A DNA stretch of 64,000 bases from Buttiauxella sp. B2 (GCF_006376615.1 NZ_VEXQ01000021.1:1-64000), one strand, 5' to 3'; counted from the first letter of the stretch, positions 1-10,920 are shown. The notes: a model not told the origin generated them from the sequence alone. Made by a program: numbers and translations.

Positions 1-1
1 A

Positions 2-78
2 GGCTACTTAGCTCAGCTGGTTAGAGCACATCACTCATAATGATGGGGTCACAGGTTCGATTCCCGTAGTAGCCACCA
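2..78 (+). tRNA. tRNA-Met (CAT anticodon)
   Basis: A 77-nt cloverleaf ends in an encoded CCA. The 7-bp acceptor stem GGCTACT/AGTAGCC is perfect, the anticodon loop reads CTCATAA with anticodon CAT, and the T-arm contains GGTTCGATTCC. The sequence is nearly that of the elongator Met tRNAs metT/metU of E. coli, which lie in the same tRNA cluster beside ubiF. It is the penultimate gene of that cluster here; the rest lies outside the window. Confidence 0.97.
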
Positions 79-84
79 TATTTT

Positions 85-159
85 TGGGGTATCGCCAAGC
101 GGTAAGGCTCTGGTTTCTGATACCAGCATTCCGAGGTTCGAATCCTCGTACCCCAGCCA
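85..159 (+). tRNA. tRNA-Gln (CTG anticodon)
   Basis: A 75-nt tRNA starts TGGGGTATCGCC and ends CCCCAGCCA. The anticodon loop TTCTGAT carries CTG and the T-loop is GGTTCGAATCC. It matches the glnV/glnX type that closes the Met-Leu-Gln cluster next to ubiF in E. coli. Only 6 nt separate it from the Met tRNA, so both are probably processed from one precursor. Confidence 0.97.
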
Positions 160-163
160 ATAA

Positions 164-189
164 GAAAAGCTCGCTCCGGCGAGCTTTTC
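164..189 (+). terminator. Rho-independent terminator of the tRNA operon
   Basis: The arms GAAAAGCTCGC and GCGAGCTTTTC pair perfectly over 11 bp around a TCCG loop, starting 5 nt after the Gln tRNA CCA. The A/T ends suit termination on both strands, so it may also end ubiF transcription arriving from the right. Confidence 0.85.
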
Positions 190-251
190 GCATTTCTGTA
201 TCTGAAAAAAGCAAATAGAGCGGTTCTCCCGCTCTCGTTTATCTCACCGAA

Positions 252-1427
252 TCATAATCCTAACGCATACTTCAACGCCTTACGTTTTAACACACCGCCG
301 CGTTCAGCAGCCATTAATCCTAAGTTACGAATTACTCGCAACGGCCCCAGGCTATTGCTAAAACCGGCGTAGAACAGATCCATACCGCTTTGCATAAGGA
401 AGTTATCCGCCTGCCTGCGCGTCTGGTAACGTTTTAACACTCGTGCATCCGCCCAGTTTTCACCGTAGCTGCGAGCGTTGATCATCACATCAAGCAATGC
501 TTCCACATCGCGATAACCGAGATTTACGCCCTGTCCGGCTAACGGATGGATGGTATGTGCTGCATCGCCAATCAACGCCAGTCCCAGCTGGGTATAATGC
601 AAAGCATGGCGGCGAGTCAGTGGAAATGCTCCGCAGGCAACTGGCGTAACTTTGCCCAAACGCTCGGGGAAATTAGCTTCAATCGCCTTTTGCAGTTGTG
701 ACATCGACATATTCTGCAACTGGCGAATACGTGCCGGTGTGTCATACCAGACCAGCGAAGCCCAGTTATCAAACAACGGCAAAAACGCGTGCGGCCCTGT
801 TGGCGTAAAATGCTGCCAGGTGCTGTCACCAGGCGCATGCTCACTCTTCACCGTGATTAACATGCATGCCTGGCGATACTGCCAGGCATGAATCCCAATT
901 CCCGCCCAACGACGAACCTTAGAATTCGCGCCATCTGCGCCAATTACCATCGGCACCGTTAATGTCTGCTCATCGGCAAGCTGTAACGTCCATTGCCCTT
1001 CGCCACCTTGCATGCCGGTAATTTTCGCAGGGCACAACAGCGTAACGTTAGGATGCGCTTCAAGCGCCTGCCACAACGCGAGCTGCAACACCTGGTTTTC
1101 AACCATATAACCAAGCTCGGGTAGCCCGAGTTCTTGCGCATTGAAGCTAACGTGCGCACTTTCCCATTCCCAGGTTTCAAGTTGGCGATAAGCATGACAG
1201 CGCATTGCCCGAATCTCATCCCAAACGCCGAGAGATTTAAGTAAACCGACCGACGCACTGCTGATGGCCGAAATACGCACATCGGGTTGGCTTGCAGGGT
1301 CAAATGCAGCTGGAGCCTGATGCTCAACTACCGCTACTTGAAAACCATTTTGCGCAAGTCCAAGGGCTGCGGCCGCACCAACCATTCCCCCGCCGACTAC
1401 CGCTACATCAATTGGCTGATTCAACAT
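252..1427 (-). CDS. ubiF: 3-demethoxyubiquinol 3-hydroxylase UbiF
   Basis: This FAD monooxygenase of the UbiH/COQ6 family hydroxylates the ring of 3-demethoxyubiquinol in aerobic ubiquinone synthesis. At 391 aa it has the E. coli length. The N-terminal dinucleotide-binding motif VVGGGMVGA is at residues 9-17 and the second FAD motif GDAAHTIHPLAGQGVNLG starts near residue 287. It lies between the tRNA cluster and divergent miaB, exactly as in E. coli; the 135-bp gap to miaB must hold both promoters. The start is the ATG at 1427. Confidence 0.96.
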   Translation of the reverse strand: MLNQPIDVAVVGGGMVGAAAALGLAQNGFQVAVVEHQAPAAFDPASQPDVRISAISSASVGLLKSLGVWDEIRAMRCHAYRQLETWEWESAHVSFNAQELGLPELGYMVENQVLQLALWQALEAHPNVTLLCPAKITGMQGGEGQWTLQLADEQTLTVPMVIGADGANSKVRRWAGIGIHAWQYRQACMLITVKSEHAPGDSTWQHFTPTGPHAFLPLFDNWASLVWYDTPARIRQLQNMSMSQLQKAIEANFPERLGKVTPVACGAFPLTRRHALHYTQLGLALIGDAAHTIHPLAGQGVNLGYRDVEALLDVMINARSYGENWADARVLKRYQTRRQADNFLMQSGMDLFYAGFSNSLGPLRVIRNLGLMAAERGGVLKRKALKYALGL

Positions 1428-1562
1428 GATGATTTTGTCCTTAAATTGTCTATCCTGATTCTACCGGATTTTCACCCAGGTTTCGTAGGCTGGTCACATC
1501 AAGGCCAAAGCATTACAATACGCCGCCTGAATTCCTGGCTTTAACTGAGCAATGGCAAGTCG

Positions 1563-2990
1563 ATGACAAAAAAACTCCATATAAAAACCTGGGGCTGTCA
1601 GATGAATGAATACGATTCATCGAAGATGGCCGATCTGCTGAACAGCACACATGGCTATATCCTTACGGACAACCCAAAAGAAGCGGATGTATTGCTGCTT
1701 AATACCTGTTCGATTCGTGAGAAAGCCCAGGAAAAAGTCTTCCATCTGCTAGGCCGTTGGAAACTCCTAAAGCGCAAAAACCCCGACATCATTATCGGTG
1801 TCGGCGGCTGTGTCGCTTCCCAGGAAGGTAAGCTGATTCGTAGCCGCGCACATTATGTCGATATCGTTTTCGGGCCGCAGACACTGCATCGTTTGCCTGA
1901 AATGATCAACAAAGTTCGTGGCAATCGCAGCCCGATCGTTGACGTCAGCTTCCCTGAAATAGAAAAGTTCGACCGCCTACCAGAGCCAAAAGCTGATGGC
2001 CCAACAGCTTTCGTTTCTATTATGGAAGGCTGTAATAAGTATTGTACTTACTGCGTGGTGCCTTATACCCGTGGTGAAGAAGTGAGTCGCCCAGCCGACG
2101 ATGTGCTATTCGAAGTCGCGCAACTCGCTGCACAAGGCGTGCGTGAAGTGAACCTACTTGGCCAGAACGTGAATGCTTATCGTGGTCCATCTTTCGACGG
2201 CGGAATTTGTTCTTTTGCTGAATTGTTGCGTCTGGTTGCGGCGATTGACGGTATCGATCGCATTCGTTTCACCACTAGCCATCCAATTGAATTTACTGAT
2301 GATATCATTGAAGTTTATCGTGATACGCCTGAGCTTGTAAGCTTCCTGCACCTGCCGATTCAATGTGGTTCTGACCGCATTTTGAATTTAATGGGTCGCA
2401 CTCATACCACGCTGGAATATAAATCGATTATTCGCAAACTGCGTGCGGTACGCCCTGAGATTCAGATTAGCTCTGACTTTATCGTAGGATTCCCAGGCGA
2501 AACCCAGCAGGACTTCGAGCAAACGATGAAAGTCATTGGCGATGTGAGTTTTGACGTGAGTTACAGTTTCGTATTCTCAGCACGCCCTGGTACGCCTGCC
2601 GCCGATATGGTTGATGACGTCCCCGAAAAAGAGAAATTGCAGCGACTGTATATTCTGCAAGAACGCATCAACCAACAGGCAATGGAGTATAGCCGTAAGA
2701 TGGTTGGCACAACCCAGCGCGTCCTGGTGGAAGGCACGTCACGCCGAAACATTATGGAGTTGACCGGACGTTCCGAAAATAATCGCGGTGTGAACTTTGA
2801 AGGCTCACCGGAAATGATCGGTAAGTTTGTTGATGTAGAAATCACTGAGGTTGCTACTAACAACTCACTGCGCGGTAAAGTGGTTCGCACCGAAGACGAA
2901 ATGGGGCTACGCATTGCTCAGTCTCCTGAGTCGGTGATTGCCCGCACCCGTAAAGAGAACGAAATCGGCGTAGGTATATACCAGCCTTAA
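1563..2990 (+). CDS. miaB: tRNA-2-methylthio-N6-dimethylallyladenosine synthase MiaB
   Basis: A radical-SAM methylthiotransferase that converts i6A37 to ms2i6A37 in tRNAs reading UNN codons. At 475 aa it is essentially the family length. The N-terminal UPF0004 domain carries cluster-binding cysteines (WGCQMN, NTCSIR, GGCVA). The radical-SAM motif CNKYCTYC starts at residue 157, and a C-terminal TRAM domain follows around residues 380-445. It is transcribed divergently from ubiF and precedes ybeZ-ybeY-corC-lnt in the same direction. Confidence 0.97.
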   Translation: MTKKLHIKTWGCQMNEYDSSKMADLLNSTHGYILTDNPKEADVLLLNTCSIREKAQEKVFHLLGRWKLLKRKNPDIIIGVGGCVASQEGKLIRSRAHYVDIVFGPQTLHRLPEMINKVRGNRSPIVDVSFPEIEKFDRLPEPKADGPTAFVSIMEGCNKYCTYCVVPYTRGEEVSRPADDVLFEVAQLAAQGVREVNLLGQNVNAYRGPSFDGGICSFAELLRLVAAIDGIDRIRFTTSHPIEFTDDIIEVYRDTPELVSFLHLPIQCGSDRILNLMGRTHTTLEYKSIIRKLRAVRPEIQISSDFIVGFPGETQQDFEQTMKVIGDVSFDVSYSFVFSARPGTPAADMVDDVPEKEKLQRLYILQERINQQAMEYSRKMVGTTQRVLVEGTSRRNIMELTGRSENNRGVNFEGSPEMIGKFVDVEITEVATNNSLRGKVVRTEDEMGLRIAQSPESVIARTRKENEIGVGIYQP

Positions 2991-3210
2991 TTCCGCTCTG
3001 CTTTGCCTGTCGATTCGCTAACGCTGTGAGCCGACAGGCATTTTCATTGTTTGCACTTGCATTCTGAATCAGCCACCCAAATATCAAAAACCAGGCTTGC
3101 GCCATCAGCCCTTGCCGTAAATAATCTTTTTATGGCCAGCCCTTTTTATGGCCGGCAATAAATAGTGCAGCAATTTCTTCTACTGGCCCTGTGTGACCCC
3201 GAGGATAAGT

Positions 3211-4272
3211 TTGAATATTGAAACTCGTGAAATTACGCTAGAACCCGCAGACAATGCGCGTCTGTTAAGCTTGTGCGGCCCATTTGATGACAACATCAAG
3301 CAGCTGGAACGTCGACTGGGTATCGAAATCAACCGTCGTGACTATCACTTCAAGCTCTCGGGCCGCCCAATTTTGGTGAACGCCGCCGCAGATATTTTGC
3401 GCAATTTGTATGTTGATACCGCGCCGATGCGTGGCGAAATTCAGGATATCTCTCCAGAACAAATCCATCTCGCCATTAAAGAAATTCGCGTGCTGGAACA
3501 GTCAGCCGAAAGCGTTCCTGAGTACGGTAAAGCGGTGAACATCAAGACCAAGCGTGGCGTTATCAAACCGCGCACGCCGAATCAAGCGCAATATATCGCC
3601 AATATTCTGGACCACGACATCACCTTTGGCATTGGCCCTGCGGGGACAGGTAAAACTTACCTTGCGGTTGCTGCGGCTGTTGATGCGCTGGAGCGTCAGG
3701 ATATTCGCCGCATTCTGCTGACCCGCCCGGCCGTTGAAGCAGGTGAAAAACTGGGTTTCCTACCCGGAGATTTAAGCCAAAAAGTTGACCCTTACTTGCG
3801 TCCTTTATATGACGCACTGTTTGAAATGCTTGGTTTTGAACGCGTTGAAAAGTTGATGGAGCGCAACGTTATCGAAGTCGCGCCACTGGCTTACATGCGT
3901 GGCCGTACGCTAAACGACGCGTTTATCATTCTGGATGAAAGCCAGAACACCACCATCGAACAAATGAAGATGTTCCTGACGCGTATTGGTTTTAATTCCA
4001 AAGCCGTAATCACCGGTGACGTCACCCAGGTTGACCTGCCACGTAGCACGAAGTCGGGGCTACGCCACGCTATCGATGTTCTGGCAGAAGTTGATGACAT
4101 TAGCTTTAACTTCCTTAGTAGCGAAGATGTAGTACGCCATCCAGTTGTGGCACGCATTGTGAATGCCTATGAAGCGTGGGAAAACGCGGAACAGGTTCGT
4201 AAAGATGAACTCGCGGCAGAACGCAAGCGAGAAGCGATGGCGATTAACGCTGCCGCTCAGGAGAGCAAATGA
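3211..4272 (+). CDS. ybeZ: PhoH-like NTPase YbeZ (PhoL)
   Basis: A P-loop NTPase of the PhoH family that partners the endoribonuclease YbeY in ribosome and rRNA handling. The Walker A motif GPAGTGKT lies near residues 141-148 and the Walker B-like motif IILDESQN about 100 residues later. I chose the TTG at 3211, giving 353 aa. A GAGG ribosome site lies 6 nt upstream of it, and the first residues [15 protein letters not shown] align with the E. coli N-terminus. An in-frame GTG at 3193 would add six residues but lacks a convincing ribosome site. The stop overlaps the ybeY start. Confidence 0.94.
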   Translation: MNIETREITLEPADNARLLSLCGPFDDNIKQLERRLGIEINRRDYHFKLSGRPILVNAAADILRNLYVDTAPMRGEIQDISPEQIHLAIKEIRVLEQSAESVPEYGKAVNIKTKRGVIKPRTPNQAQYIANILDHDITFGIGPAGTGKTYLAVAAAVDALERQDIRRILLTRPAVEAGEKLGFLPGDLSQKVDPYLRPLYDALFEMLGFERVEKLMERNVIEVAPLAYMRGRTLNDAFIILDESQNTTIEQMKMFLTRIGFNSKAVITGDVTQVDLPRSTKSGLRHAIDVLAEVDDISFNFLSSEDVVRHPVVARIVNAYEAWENAEQVRKDELAAERKREAMAINAAAQESK

Positions 4273-4736
4273 GTCAGGTCATACTGGATTTACAGGTCGC
4301 GTGTGAGGATGCAAACGGCCTACCAACAGAAGTGCAGTTTCAGACATGGCTCGACGCGGTCATTCCACAATTTCAGGAAGAATCAGAAGTTACGATTCGC
4401 CTGGTGGACGACGCAGAGAGCCACGATCTGAACCTCACCTACCGTGGTAAAGATAAATCCACTAACGTGCTGTCTTTCCCGTTCGAAGCACCTCCGGGCA
4501 TCGAACTGCCGCTTCTAGGTGATCTGATTATTTGCCGCCAGGTTGTTGAACAAGAAGCGAAAGAGCAGCAAAAACCGCTGGATGCACATTGGGCACATAT
4601 GGTTATCCACGGCAGTCTGCATCTGCTTGGCTATGATCATATTGAAGATGAAGAAGCCGAAGATATGGAATCCCTGGAAACAGAGATAATGCTTGCTCTT
4701 GGGTATGCTGATCCGTACATTGCCGAGAAAGAATAG
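4269..4736 (+). CDS. ybeY: Endoribonuclease / rRNA maturation factor YbeY
   Basis: A zinc-dependent single-strand endoribonuclease acting in 16S rRNA 3'-end maturation and 70S quality control. The signature [11 protein letters not shown] carries the three metal-ligand histidines near residues 114-124. At 155 aa it has the E. coli length. It overlaps ybeZ by four bases (ATGA), implying translational coupling with the partner ATPase. A roughly 100-bp gap with no strong terminator separates it from corC. Confidence 0.97.
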   Translation: MSQVILDLQVACEDANGLPTEVQFQTWLDAVIPQFQEESEVTIRLVDDAESHDLNLTYRGKDKSTNVLSFPFEAPPGIELPLLGDLIICRQVVEQEAKEQQKPLDAHWAHMVIHGSLHLLGYDHIEDEEAEDMESLETEIMLALGYADPYIAEKE

Positions 4737-4837
4737 TCTCCGTAGGGATTAATACCGCGGAGCAAACACTAGCAGGCAGCGTACCATCAAGCCGCCTGCT
4801 ATCGACTAATTAACCGAGGGGCCAAAAACCTAACGCC

Positions 4838-5716
4838 ATGAGCGACGACAACTCACAAAACAGTGACACGCCTGCCAGTAAGAAGGGATTCTTTTCCCTG
4901 ATTCTCAACCAGCTATTCCACGGTGAACCTAAAAACCGTGACGATCTGCTGACACTTATCCGTGATTCTGAGCAAAACGATCTTATCGATCAAGATACCC
5001 GAGACATGCTCGAAGGCGTTATGGATATTGCCGACCAACGCGTCCGCGACATCATGATCCCTCGCTCTCAAATGGTAACGCTCAAACACAACCAGACGCT
5101 GGACGAATGCCTCGATGTCATCATCGAATCGGCACACTCCCGCTTCCCGGTGATCAGTGAAGACAAAGATCATATCGAAGGGATTCTGATGGCCAAAGAT
5201 CTGCTGCCGTTTATGCGCAGCGATACTGAGCCATTTAGCATGGAAAAAGTGTTACGTCAGGCAGTTGTTGTGCCGGAAAGTAAGCGTGTTGACCGCATGC
5301 TCAAAGAGTTTCGTCAGCAACGCTATCACATGGCGATTGTTATTGATGAGTTTGGCGGCGTCTCCGGGCTTGTCACCATCGAAGATATTCTCGAACTAAT
5401 TGTTGGGGAAATTGAAGATGAGTACGACGATGAGGAAGACAGCGATTTCCGTCAGCTCAGCCGTCATACCTGGACAGTTCGTGCTTTGGCCTCAATCGAA
5501 GATTTTAACGATACCTTCTCTACCCATTTCAATGATGATGAAGTCGATACCATTGGTGGTTTAGTGATGCAGGCGTTTGGTCACTTGCCTGCCCGTGGCG
5601 AAACTATTGAAATTGATGGTTATCAATTCAAAGTCGCGATGGCAGATAGTCGCCGTGTTATTCAGGTTCATGTCAGAATTCCGGACGACTCGCCGCAACC
5701 GAAACTGGAAGATTAA
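4838..5716 (+). CDS. corC: CBS-domain transport accessory protein CorC (YbeX)
   Basis: This cytoplasmic protein has two CBS domains (about residues 65-200) followed by a CorC/HlyC C-terminal domain. The family has been linked to Mg2+/Co2+ efflux with CorA. At 292 aa it has the E. coli length, and the CBS2 motif [19 protein letters not shown] is intact. It sits between ybeY and lnt as in other enterobacteria. The lnt start follows 7 nt after its stop. Its precise biochemical role is less settled than its family assignment. Confidence 0.95.
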   Translation: MSDDNSQNSDTPASKKGFFSLILNQLFHGEPKNRDDLLTLIRDSEQNDLIDQDTRDMLEGVMDIADQRVRDIMIPRSQMVTLKHNQTLDECLDVIIESAHSRFPVISEDKDHIEGILMAKDLLPFMRSDTEPFSMEKVLRQAVVVPESKRVDRMLKEFRQQRYHMAIVIDEFGGVSGLVTIEDILELIVGEIEDEYDDEEDSDFRQLSRHTWTVRALASIEDFNDTFSTHFNDDEVDTIGGLVMQAFGHLPARGETIEIDGYQFKVAMADSRRVIQVHVRIPDDSPQPKLED

Positions 5717-5723
5717 TTCAACG

Positions 5724-7265
5724 ATGTCTATAGCCCTACTCCTTCAACGCCAGCGCATTCGTCTGCTGCTGGCGCTGCTTTTTGGTGCCAGCGGCACGCT
5801 GGCTTTCTCCCCCTACGATTTTTGGCCTGCTGCAATTATTTCTTTAGCCGGTCTTCAGGGGCTGACTCTTAATCGCCGCGCTATTCAGAGTGCCTGGATT
5901 GGTTTCTTCTGGGGGTTGGGGCTATTTGGTTCAGGTATTAACTGGGTGTATGTCAGTATCGCGCAGTTTGGCGGCATGCCTGGCCCAGTTAACATCTTTT
6001 TGGTGGTGTTGCTTGCCGCTTACTTGTCTTTGTACACCGGCTTGTTTGGCGGAATACTCAGTAAACTATGCCAAAAAACGACCTGGTGGCGCGTGGCGAT
6101 TGCCGCCCCGATGCTGTGGCAACTCACCGAGTTCCTGCGCGGTTGGGTGTTAACCGGCTTCCCATGGCTCCAGTTCGGCTACAGCCAAATTGATGGCCCG
6201 CTGAAAGGCATCGCCCCTATTCTGGGCGTTGAAAGCGTTACGTTCTTGCTGATGATTATCAGTGGTCTGTTAGTGTATGCCTTGCATGAGCGTAACTGGC
6301 GTCCTGCTGTGATTGGCGCTGCATTGCTGGTGTTGCCGTGGCCACTGCGTTCCATCCAGTGGTATCAGCCTCAGCCTGAGCGAACCGTCGATGTGGCAAT
6401 GGTTCAGGGTGATATCCCGCAATCCCTGAAATGGGATGAGAACCAGTTGCTGAATACGCTGAAGATTTATCTTGATAAAACTCAGCCGCAGATGGGGATA
6501 TCCCAACTGATTATCTGGCCTGAATCTGCAATTCCTGACCTTGAGATAAACCAGCAGCAATTCCTGACGATGATGGATGACCTGTTGCGTTCTAAGCACA
6601 GTTCACTGATTACCGGTATTGTCGATGCACGTTTGAATAAACAGAACCGCTACGATACCTACAACACCATTATCACGTTGGGTGAAGGCAACCAGTACAG
6701 CTACAACAGCGCCGATCGCTACAACAAAAATCACCTGGTTCCGTTTGGTGAGTTTGTACCGTTGGAATCCATTCTGCGCCCGCTGGCCCCGTTCTTCGAT
6801 TTGCCAATGTCTTCATTCAGCCGTGGCCCATATATACAGCCGCAGCTTGCAGCCAACGGGATCAAATTGACGCCAGCTATCTGCTACGAAATTATTCTTG
6901 GCGAACAGGTGCGTGATAATTTCCGCCCGGATACTGACTTCCTGCTGACTATTTCAAACGATGCGTGGTTCGGTAAGTCGATTGGCCCATGGCAGCATTT
7001 CCAGATGGCGCGTATGCGGTCGCTGGAACTGGGTCGTCCGCTGCTGCGTAGCACCAATAACGGTATTACCGCTGTGATTAATGCCAATGGTGATGTTGAT
7101 GCGATGATCCCGCAATTTACTCGCCAGGTTCTTGAAGCGAAGGTTACACCAACGCGCGGTATTACACCGTACGCCCGCTTCGGTGACTGGCCGCTGTGGA
7201 TTGCCACATTGGTATTTGGTTTCGCCTCTGTTCTGTTGGCACTGCGTACACGCCGCAAATCTTAA
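5724..7265 (+). CDS. lnt: Apolipoprotein N-acyltransferase Lnt
   Basis: An inner-membrane enzyme that adds the third acyl chain to the N-terminal cysteine of lipoproteins, allowing Lol export. About 200 residues of N-terminal membrane helices precede a nitrilase-type catalytic domain. The catalytic triad is visible as Glu267 (WPESA), Lys335 ([11 protein letters not shown]) and Cys387 (ICYEIILG). I chose the ATG at 5724, giving 513 aa and an N-terminus ([19 protein letters not shown]) that matches the family. An open frame extends upstream into corC but is not the natural start. Confidence 0.96.
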   Translation: MSIALLLQRQRIRLLLALLFGASGTLAFSPYDFWPAAIISLAGLQGLTLNRRAIQSAWIGFFWGLGLFGSGINWVYVSIAQFGGMPGPVNIFLVVLLAAYLSLYTGLFGGILSKLCQKTTWWRVAIAAPMLWQLTEFLRGWVLTGFPWLQFGYSQIDGPLKGIAPILGVESVTFLLMIISGLLVYALHERNWRPAVIGAALLVLPWPLRSIQWYQPQPERTVDVAMVQGDIPQSLKWDENQLLNTLKIYLDKTQPQMGISQLIIWPESAIPDLEINQQQFLTMMDDLLRSKHSSLITGIVDARLNKQNRYDTYNTIITLGEGNQYSYNSADRYNKNHLVPFGEFVPLESILRPLAPFFDLPMSSFSRGPYIQPQLAANGIKLTPAICYEIILGEQVRDNFRPDTDFLLTISNDAWFGKSIGPWQHFQMARMRSLELGRPLLRSTNNGITAVINANGDVDAMIPQFTRQVLEAKVTPTRGITPYARFGDWPLWIATLVFGFASVLLALRTRRKS

Positions 7266-7280
7266 TTTCCTACCCCCCTA

Positions 7281-7310
7281 AAAAATGGCCAGCTAATGCT
7301 GGTCATTTTT
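7281..7310 (+). terminator. Rho-independent terminator after lnt
   Basis: The arms AAAAATGGCCAGC and GCTGGTCATTTTT form a 13-bp stem with one G.T pair around a TAAT loop, ending in a T-run. It starts 16 nt after the lnt stop and closes the ybeZ-lnt operon. Confidence 0.85.
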
Positions 7311-7433
7311 ATTTCTGGCATAACCTTTGCAAAGATATTTGCGAATAGTTACTCATTAGAAGACGACAAAATGCTATGCCTGCAACCTGCGGGTAGCACG
7401 AAGCATTGGGTTGCACCAAACAATGACAGAGCG

Positions 7434-7450
7434 AGCACCAAAGTAGTGCA
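7434..7450 (+). promoter_or_regulatory. Possible NtrC-type site upstream of gltI
   Basis: AGCAC-N7-GTGCA matches the NtrC consensus TGCAC-N7-GTGCA except at the first base. A weaker half-matching copy begins TGCACCAAA at 7412, 22 bp away. Both lie about 200 bp upstream of gltI in the 380-bp lnt-gltI gap, a usual enhancer distance. I did not find a clean sigma-54 GG-N10-GC element between the sites and gltI, so direct NtrC control is only a suggestion. The rest of the gap is A-rich leader. Confidence 0.4.
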
Positions 7451-7645
7451 ACGGAGTATTTTTGCCTTTAAACGGTGCGGCGCGCTTCGCAAAAACAAAC
7501 ATTTTGATAGCAAAATCTTTACATCAAGCTAGGTTAAATGTTAACAAAAAGGCGAAGATTTACCCTGATTTCGTAACACACAACAACAAAACAACACTCA
7601 CAACGAGTATCAGTGCCAGATGGCACGAAGAATAAGGAGTTGGTA

Positions 7646-8560
7646 ATGCAATTACGTAAACTAGCCTCAGCTTTGCTGGTTATCGGAATGGGTGCCGGGA
7701 TCGCGCACGCAGAAGATGCCAAACCGGCAACCGCACAACAGGGTACGCTGGAAAAAATCGCTGCTAACGGCGTCATTGTGGTCGGTCACCGCGAGTCTTC
7801 CGTTCCTTTCTCTTACTACGATAACCAACAGAAAGTGGTCGGCTATTCACAGGATTACTCCAACGCCATCGTTGAAGCCGTGAAGAAAAAACTCAACAAG
7901 CCTGACCTACAGGTTAAGTTGATCCCGATTACTTCACAAAACCGTATTCCATTACTGCAAAACGGCACCTTCGATTTTGAATGTGGTTCAACCACGAACA
8001 ACCTTGAGCGCCAGAAACAAGCCTCTTTCTCCGATACCATCTTCGTGGTCGGTACTCGTTTACTGGTGAAAAAAGGTGGTCCGATTAAAGACTTCGCTGA
8101 CCTGAAAGGAAAAGCGGTTGTTGTGACCTCCGGTACTACTTCTGAAGTTCTGCTGAACAAGCTGAATGAAGAGAAGAAAATGGATATGCGCATTATCAGT
8201 GCCAAAGACCACGGTGATTCGTTCCGTACTCTGGAAAGTGGTCGCGCTGTTGCCTTTATGATGGACGATGCGCTACTGGCAGGTGAACGTGCCAAAGCGA
8301 AAAAACAGGATAACTGGGAAATTCTTGGTACTCCGCAATCTAACGAAGCTTACGGCTGTATGCTGCGCAAAGACGACCCAGAGTTCAAGAAGCTGATGGA
8401 TGACACCATCGCACAGGCACAAACATCCGGCGTTGCCGCCAAATGGTTTGATAAGTGGTTTAAAAACCCAATTCCACCAAAGAATATCAACATGAACTTC
8501 GAACTTTCCGAAGACATGAAAGCCTTGTTCAAATCACCAAACGATAAAGCACTAAACTAA
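7646..8560 (+). CDS. gltI: Glutamate/aspartate ABC transporter periplasmic binding protein GltI
   Basis: The periplasmic solute-binding subunit (SBP family 3) of the GltIJKL importer. The signal peptide MQLRKLASALLVIGMGAGIA ends HAED with cleavage after AHA. I chose the ATG at 7646: it has an AAGGAG ribosome site 6 nt upstream and gives 304 aa, close to the 302 aa of E. coli. Upstream in-frame codons would spoil the signal peptide. The mature part (VIVVGHRESSVPFSYY, FECGSTTNN) is nearly identical to GltI. Its 3' UTR carries an SroC-like RNA. Confidence 0.96.
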   Translation: MQLRKLASALLVIGMGAGIAHAEDAKPATAQQGTLEKIAANGVIVVGHRESSVPFSYYDNQQKVVGYSQDYSNAIVEAVKKKLNKPDLQVKLIPITSQNRIPLLQNGTFDFECGSTTNNLERQKQASFSDTIFVVGTRLLVKKGGPIKDFADLKGKAVVVTSGTTSEVLLNKLNEEKKMDMRIISAKDHGDSFRTLESGRAVAFMMDDALLAGERAKAKKQDNWEILGTPQSNEAYGCMLRKDDPEFKKLMDDTIAQAQTSGVAAKWFDKWFKNPIPPKNINMNFELSEDMKALFKSPNDKALN

Positions 8561-8584
8561 TTAGAACCACAGGGGCCGGGATGA

Positions 8585-8752
8585 CCCAGCCCTCTCGATT
8601 GACGAACCGAAGCTCGGACAGACTATGCGTCGGATGGCCGTTCCCCATCCGGCGTGAAAGTACCCCATAAATTTCAGGCTATGACCTGATATCGGGGTAC
8701 AAGCTTCTCATCAATCTTCGAGGGTAGCGCAACTCGCTACCCTCAATTTTTT
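8585..8752 (+). ncRNA. sroC: SroC-like small RNA in the gltI-gltJ gap
   Basis: The 205-bp gltI-gltJ gap has no reading frame. It holds a CGGATGGC...CCATCCGG hairpin, a TACCCC...GGGGTA pairing, and a final strong hairpin GAGGGTAGCG/CGCTACCCTC (8720-8744) followed by a T-run. This is where E. coli and Salmonella encode SroC, an Hfq-bound RNA cut from gltIJKL mRNA that sponges GcvB. Position and terminator support the call; the 5' end is estimated because it is made by processing. Confidence 0.65.
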
Positions 8753-8765
8753 CCTGGAGTATGTT

Positions 8766-9506
8766 ATGTCTATAGACTGGAACTGGGGGATATTTCTACA
8801 GCCCGCCCCGTTCGGCAACACCACCTATTTGGGCTGGATTTGGAATGGTTTCCAGGTCACCGTCGCCCTGTCCATCTGCGCCTGGATAATCGCTTTTCTC
8901 GTCGGCTCGCTGTTTGGCATCTTGCGTACTGTCCCTAATAAATGGCTTTCCGGTCTAGGCACACTTTACGTAGAACTATTCCGTAACGTGCCACTCATCG
9001 TGCAGTTCTTTACCTGGTACTTAGTGGTGCCGGAATTGCTGCCTGAAAATCTCGGGATGTGGTTTAAATCTGAACTCGACCCGAATGTGCAATTCTTTGT
9101 TTCGTCGATGATTTGTCTTGGCTTGTTTACCGCCGCTCGCGTCTGTGAGCAGGTTCGTGCTGCCATTCAATCACTGCCTCGTGGGCAGAAAAATGCCGCG
9201 CTGGCGATGGGCCTGACGCTACCGCAAGCGTATCGCTATGTTCTGCTGCCTAACGCTTATCGCGTCATCGTGCCGCCAATGACATCTGAAATGATGAACC
9301 TGGTGAAAAACTCGGCGATCGCGTCAACGATTGGCCTGGTCGATATGGCTGCTCAAGCGGGTAAATTGCTGGATTACTCCGCCCACGCCTACGAATCCTT
9401 TACTGCAATCACACTGGCATACGTGCTAATCAACGCCGTGATTATGCTGGTGATGTATGTGGTTGAACGTAAAATTCGCCTGCCTGGCAATATGGGAGGC
9501 AAATAA
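8766..9506 (+). CDS. gltJ: Glutamate/aspartate ABC transporter permease GltJ
   Basis: One of two inner-membrane permeases of the GltIJKL acidic amino acid importer, 246 aa of the HisMQ type. The EAA-like loop reads [19 protein letters not shown] near residues 140-158. A GGAG ribosome site lies 6 nt before the ATG. The stop overlaps the gltK start (TAATG). Because it follows the SroC terminator, part of the transcript must read through to reach gltJKL. Confidence 0.96.
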   Translation: MSIDWNWGIFLQPAPFGNTTYLGWIWNGFQVTVALSICAWIIAFLVGSLFGILRTVPNKWLSGLGTLYVELFRNVPLIVQFFTWYLVVPELLPENLGMWFKSELDPNVQFFVSSMICLGLFTAARVCEQVRAAIQSLPRGQKNAALAMGLTLPQAYRYVLLPNAYRVIVPPMTSEMMNLVKNSAIASTIGLVDMAAQAGKLLDYSAHAYESFTAITLAYVLINAVIMLVMYVVERKIRLPGNMGGK

Positions 9507-10180
9507 TGTACGATTTTGACTGGAGCTCTATTCTCCCCGCCATGCCATACCTGATGCAGGGGCTGGTTATCACCCTGAAAATCACAGTTACGGCGGTTAT
9601 CTTCGGTATCGTGTGGGGAACCCTGCTCGCAGTGATGCGTCTGTCGCCCATTAAGCCGATTGCCTGGTTTGCCAGCGCGTACGTCAACGTTTTCCGTTCT
9701 ATCCCGCTTGTCATGGTACTGCTATGGTTCTATCTGGTAGTGCCTGGATTCTTACAAAAAGTACTGGGCCTTTCACCGCAAACGGACATTCGTCTGATCT
9801 CCGCAATGGTAGCGTTTTCTATGTTTGAAGCGGCCTACTATTCAGAGATTATCCGTGCAGGTATTCAGAGTGTTTCACGCGGACAGTCCTATGCCGCACT
9901 GGCGTTGGGAATGACCCACTGGCAGTCGATGAAACTAATTATCCTGCCACAAGCTTTCCGTGCCATGGTGCCGCTGCTGTTAACTCAGGGCATCGTGTTA
10001 TTCCAGGATACTTCTCTGGTGTATGTTTTGAGCCTGGCTGACTTCTTCCGTACCGCTTCCACTATTGGCGAGCGTGATGGAACCCAGGTCGAAATGATCC
10101 TGTTTGCCGGTCTGGTGTATTTCGTAATCAGTCTTAGTGCCTCGCTGTTGGTCAGCTACTTGAAGAAAAGGACAGTGTAA
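9506..10180 (+). CDS. gltK: Glutamate/aspartate ABC transporter permease GltK
   Basis: The second permease of GltIJKL, 224 aa, with the coupling loop [18 protein letters not shown] near residues 130-147. It is linked to both gltJ and gltL by TAATG overlaps, indicating translational coupling of the membrane and ATPase subunits. It forms the channel together with GltJ. Confidence 0.96.
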   Translation: MYDFDWSSILPAMPYLMQGLVITLKITVTAVIFGIVWGTLLAVMRLSPIKPIAWFASAYVNVFRSIPLVMVLLWFYLVVPGFLQKVLGLSPQTDIRLISAMVAFSMFEAAYYSEIIRAGIQSVSRGQSYAALALGMTHWQSMKLIILPQAFRAMVPLLLTQGIVLFQDTSLVYVLSLADFFRTASTIGERDGTQVEMILFAGLVYFVISLSASLLVSYLKKRTV

Positions 10181-10905
10181 TGATTTCCCTGAAAAATGTT
10201 TCTAAATGGTATGGTCACTTTCAGGTGCTAACCGACTGCTCAACAGAAGTAAAAAAAGGTGAAGTGGTGGTGGTTTGCGGGCCATCTGGTTCTGGTAAAT
10301 CGACGTTGATTAAAACCGTAAACGGCCTGGAACCGGTGCAAAAAGGCGAGATTGTGGTTAATGGTACGCAAGTGAACAGTAAGAAAACCAACCTTGCTGA
10401 GCTGCGTTCTCACGTCGGCATGGTGTTCCAACACTTTGAGCTTTTTCCACATCTGTCGATTATTGAAAACCTGACACTTGCACAAGTGAAAGTATTGAGA
10501 CGCAACAAAGATGAGTCGCGAAAAAAAGGGCTTAAATTACTTGAACGCGTTGGGCTAACGGCGCATGCAGACAAGTTCCCAGCTCAACTTTCCGGCGGCC
10601 AACAGCAGCGTGTAGCGATTGCCCGTGCATTGTGCATGGATCCGGTGGCAATGCTGTTTGACGAGCCTACTTCGGCGCTTGATCCGGAGATGATCAACGA
10701 AGTGCTGGATGTCATGGTTGAGCTGGCAAATGAAGGGATGACCATGATGGTGGTGACGCACGAAATGGGCTTTGCCCGCAAAGTAGCGAACCGCGTTATC
10801 TTTATGGATGAAGGGAAAATTGTTGAAGACTCGAATAAAGAAGATTTCTTCAATAACCCGCAATCCGAACGTGCTAAAGACTTCCTGGCAAAAATCCTGC
10901 ACTAA
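10180..10905 (+). CDS. gltL: Glutamate/aspartate ABC transporter ATPase GltL
   Basis: The cytoplasmic ATPase of the importer, 241 aa. Walker A is GPSGSGKST (residues 34-42), the ABC signature LSGGQQQR lies near residue 135, and Walker B with D-loop is [10 protein letters not shown]. It is the last gene of gltIJKL. A perfect 11-bp stem (10921-10953) follows the stop, and then the locus departs from E. coli: rihA and hscC-ybeR-djlB-type genes are missing. Confidence 0.96.
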   Translation: MISLKNVSKWYGHFQVLTDCSTEVKKGEVVVVCGPSGSGKSTLIKTVNGLEPVQKGEIVVNGTQVNSKKTNLAELRSHVGMVFQHFELFPHLSIIENLTLAQVKVLRRNKDESRKKGLKLLERVGLTAHADKFPAQLSGGQQQRVAIARALCMDPVAMLFDEPTSALDPEMINEVLDVMVELANEGMTMMVVTHEMGFARKVANRVIFMDEGKIVEDSNKEDFFNNPQSERAKDFLAKILH

Positions 10906-10920
10906 CTCAGTGTAAATGCT

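Noticed and set aside
7441-7645. Sigma-54 promoter for gltI
   Set aside because: GG and GC pairs occur (for example GGAGTATTTTTGC and GCGGCGCGCTTCGC), but their spacing is 9 or 8 nt instead of 10, so no site can be supported.
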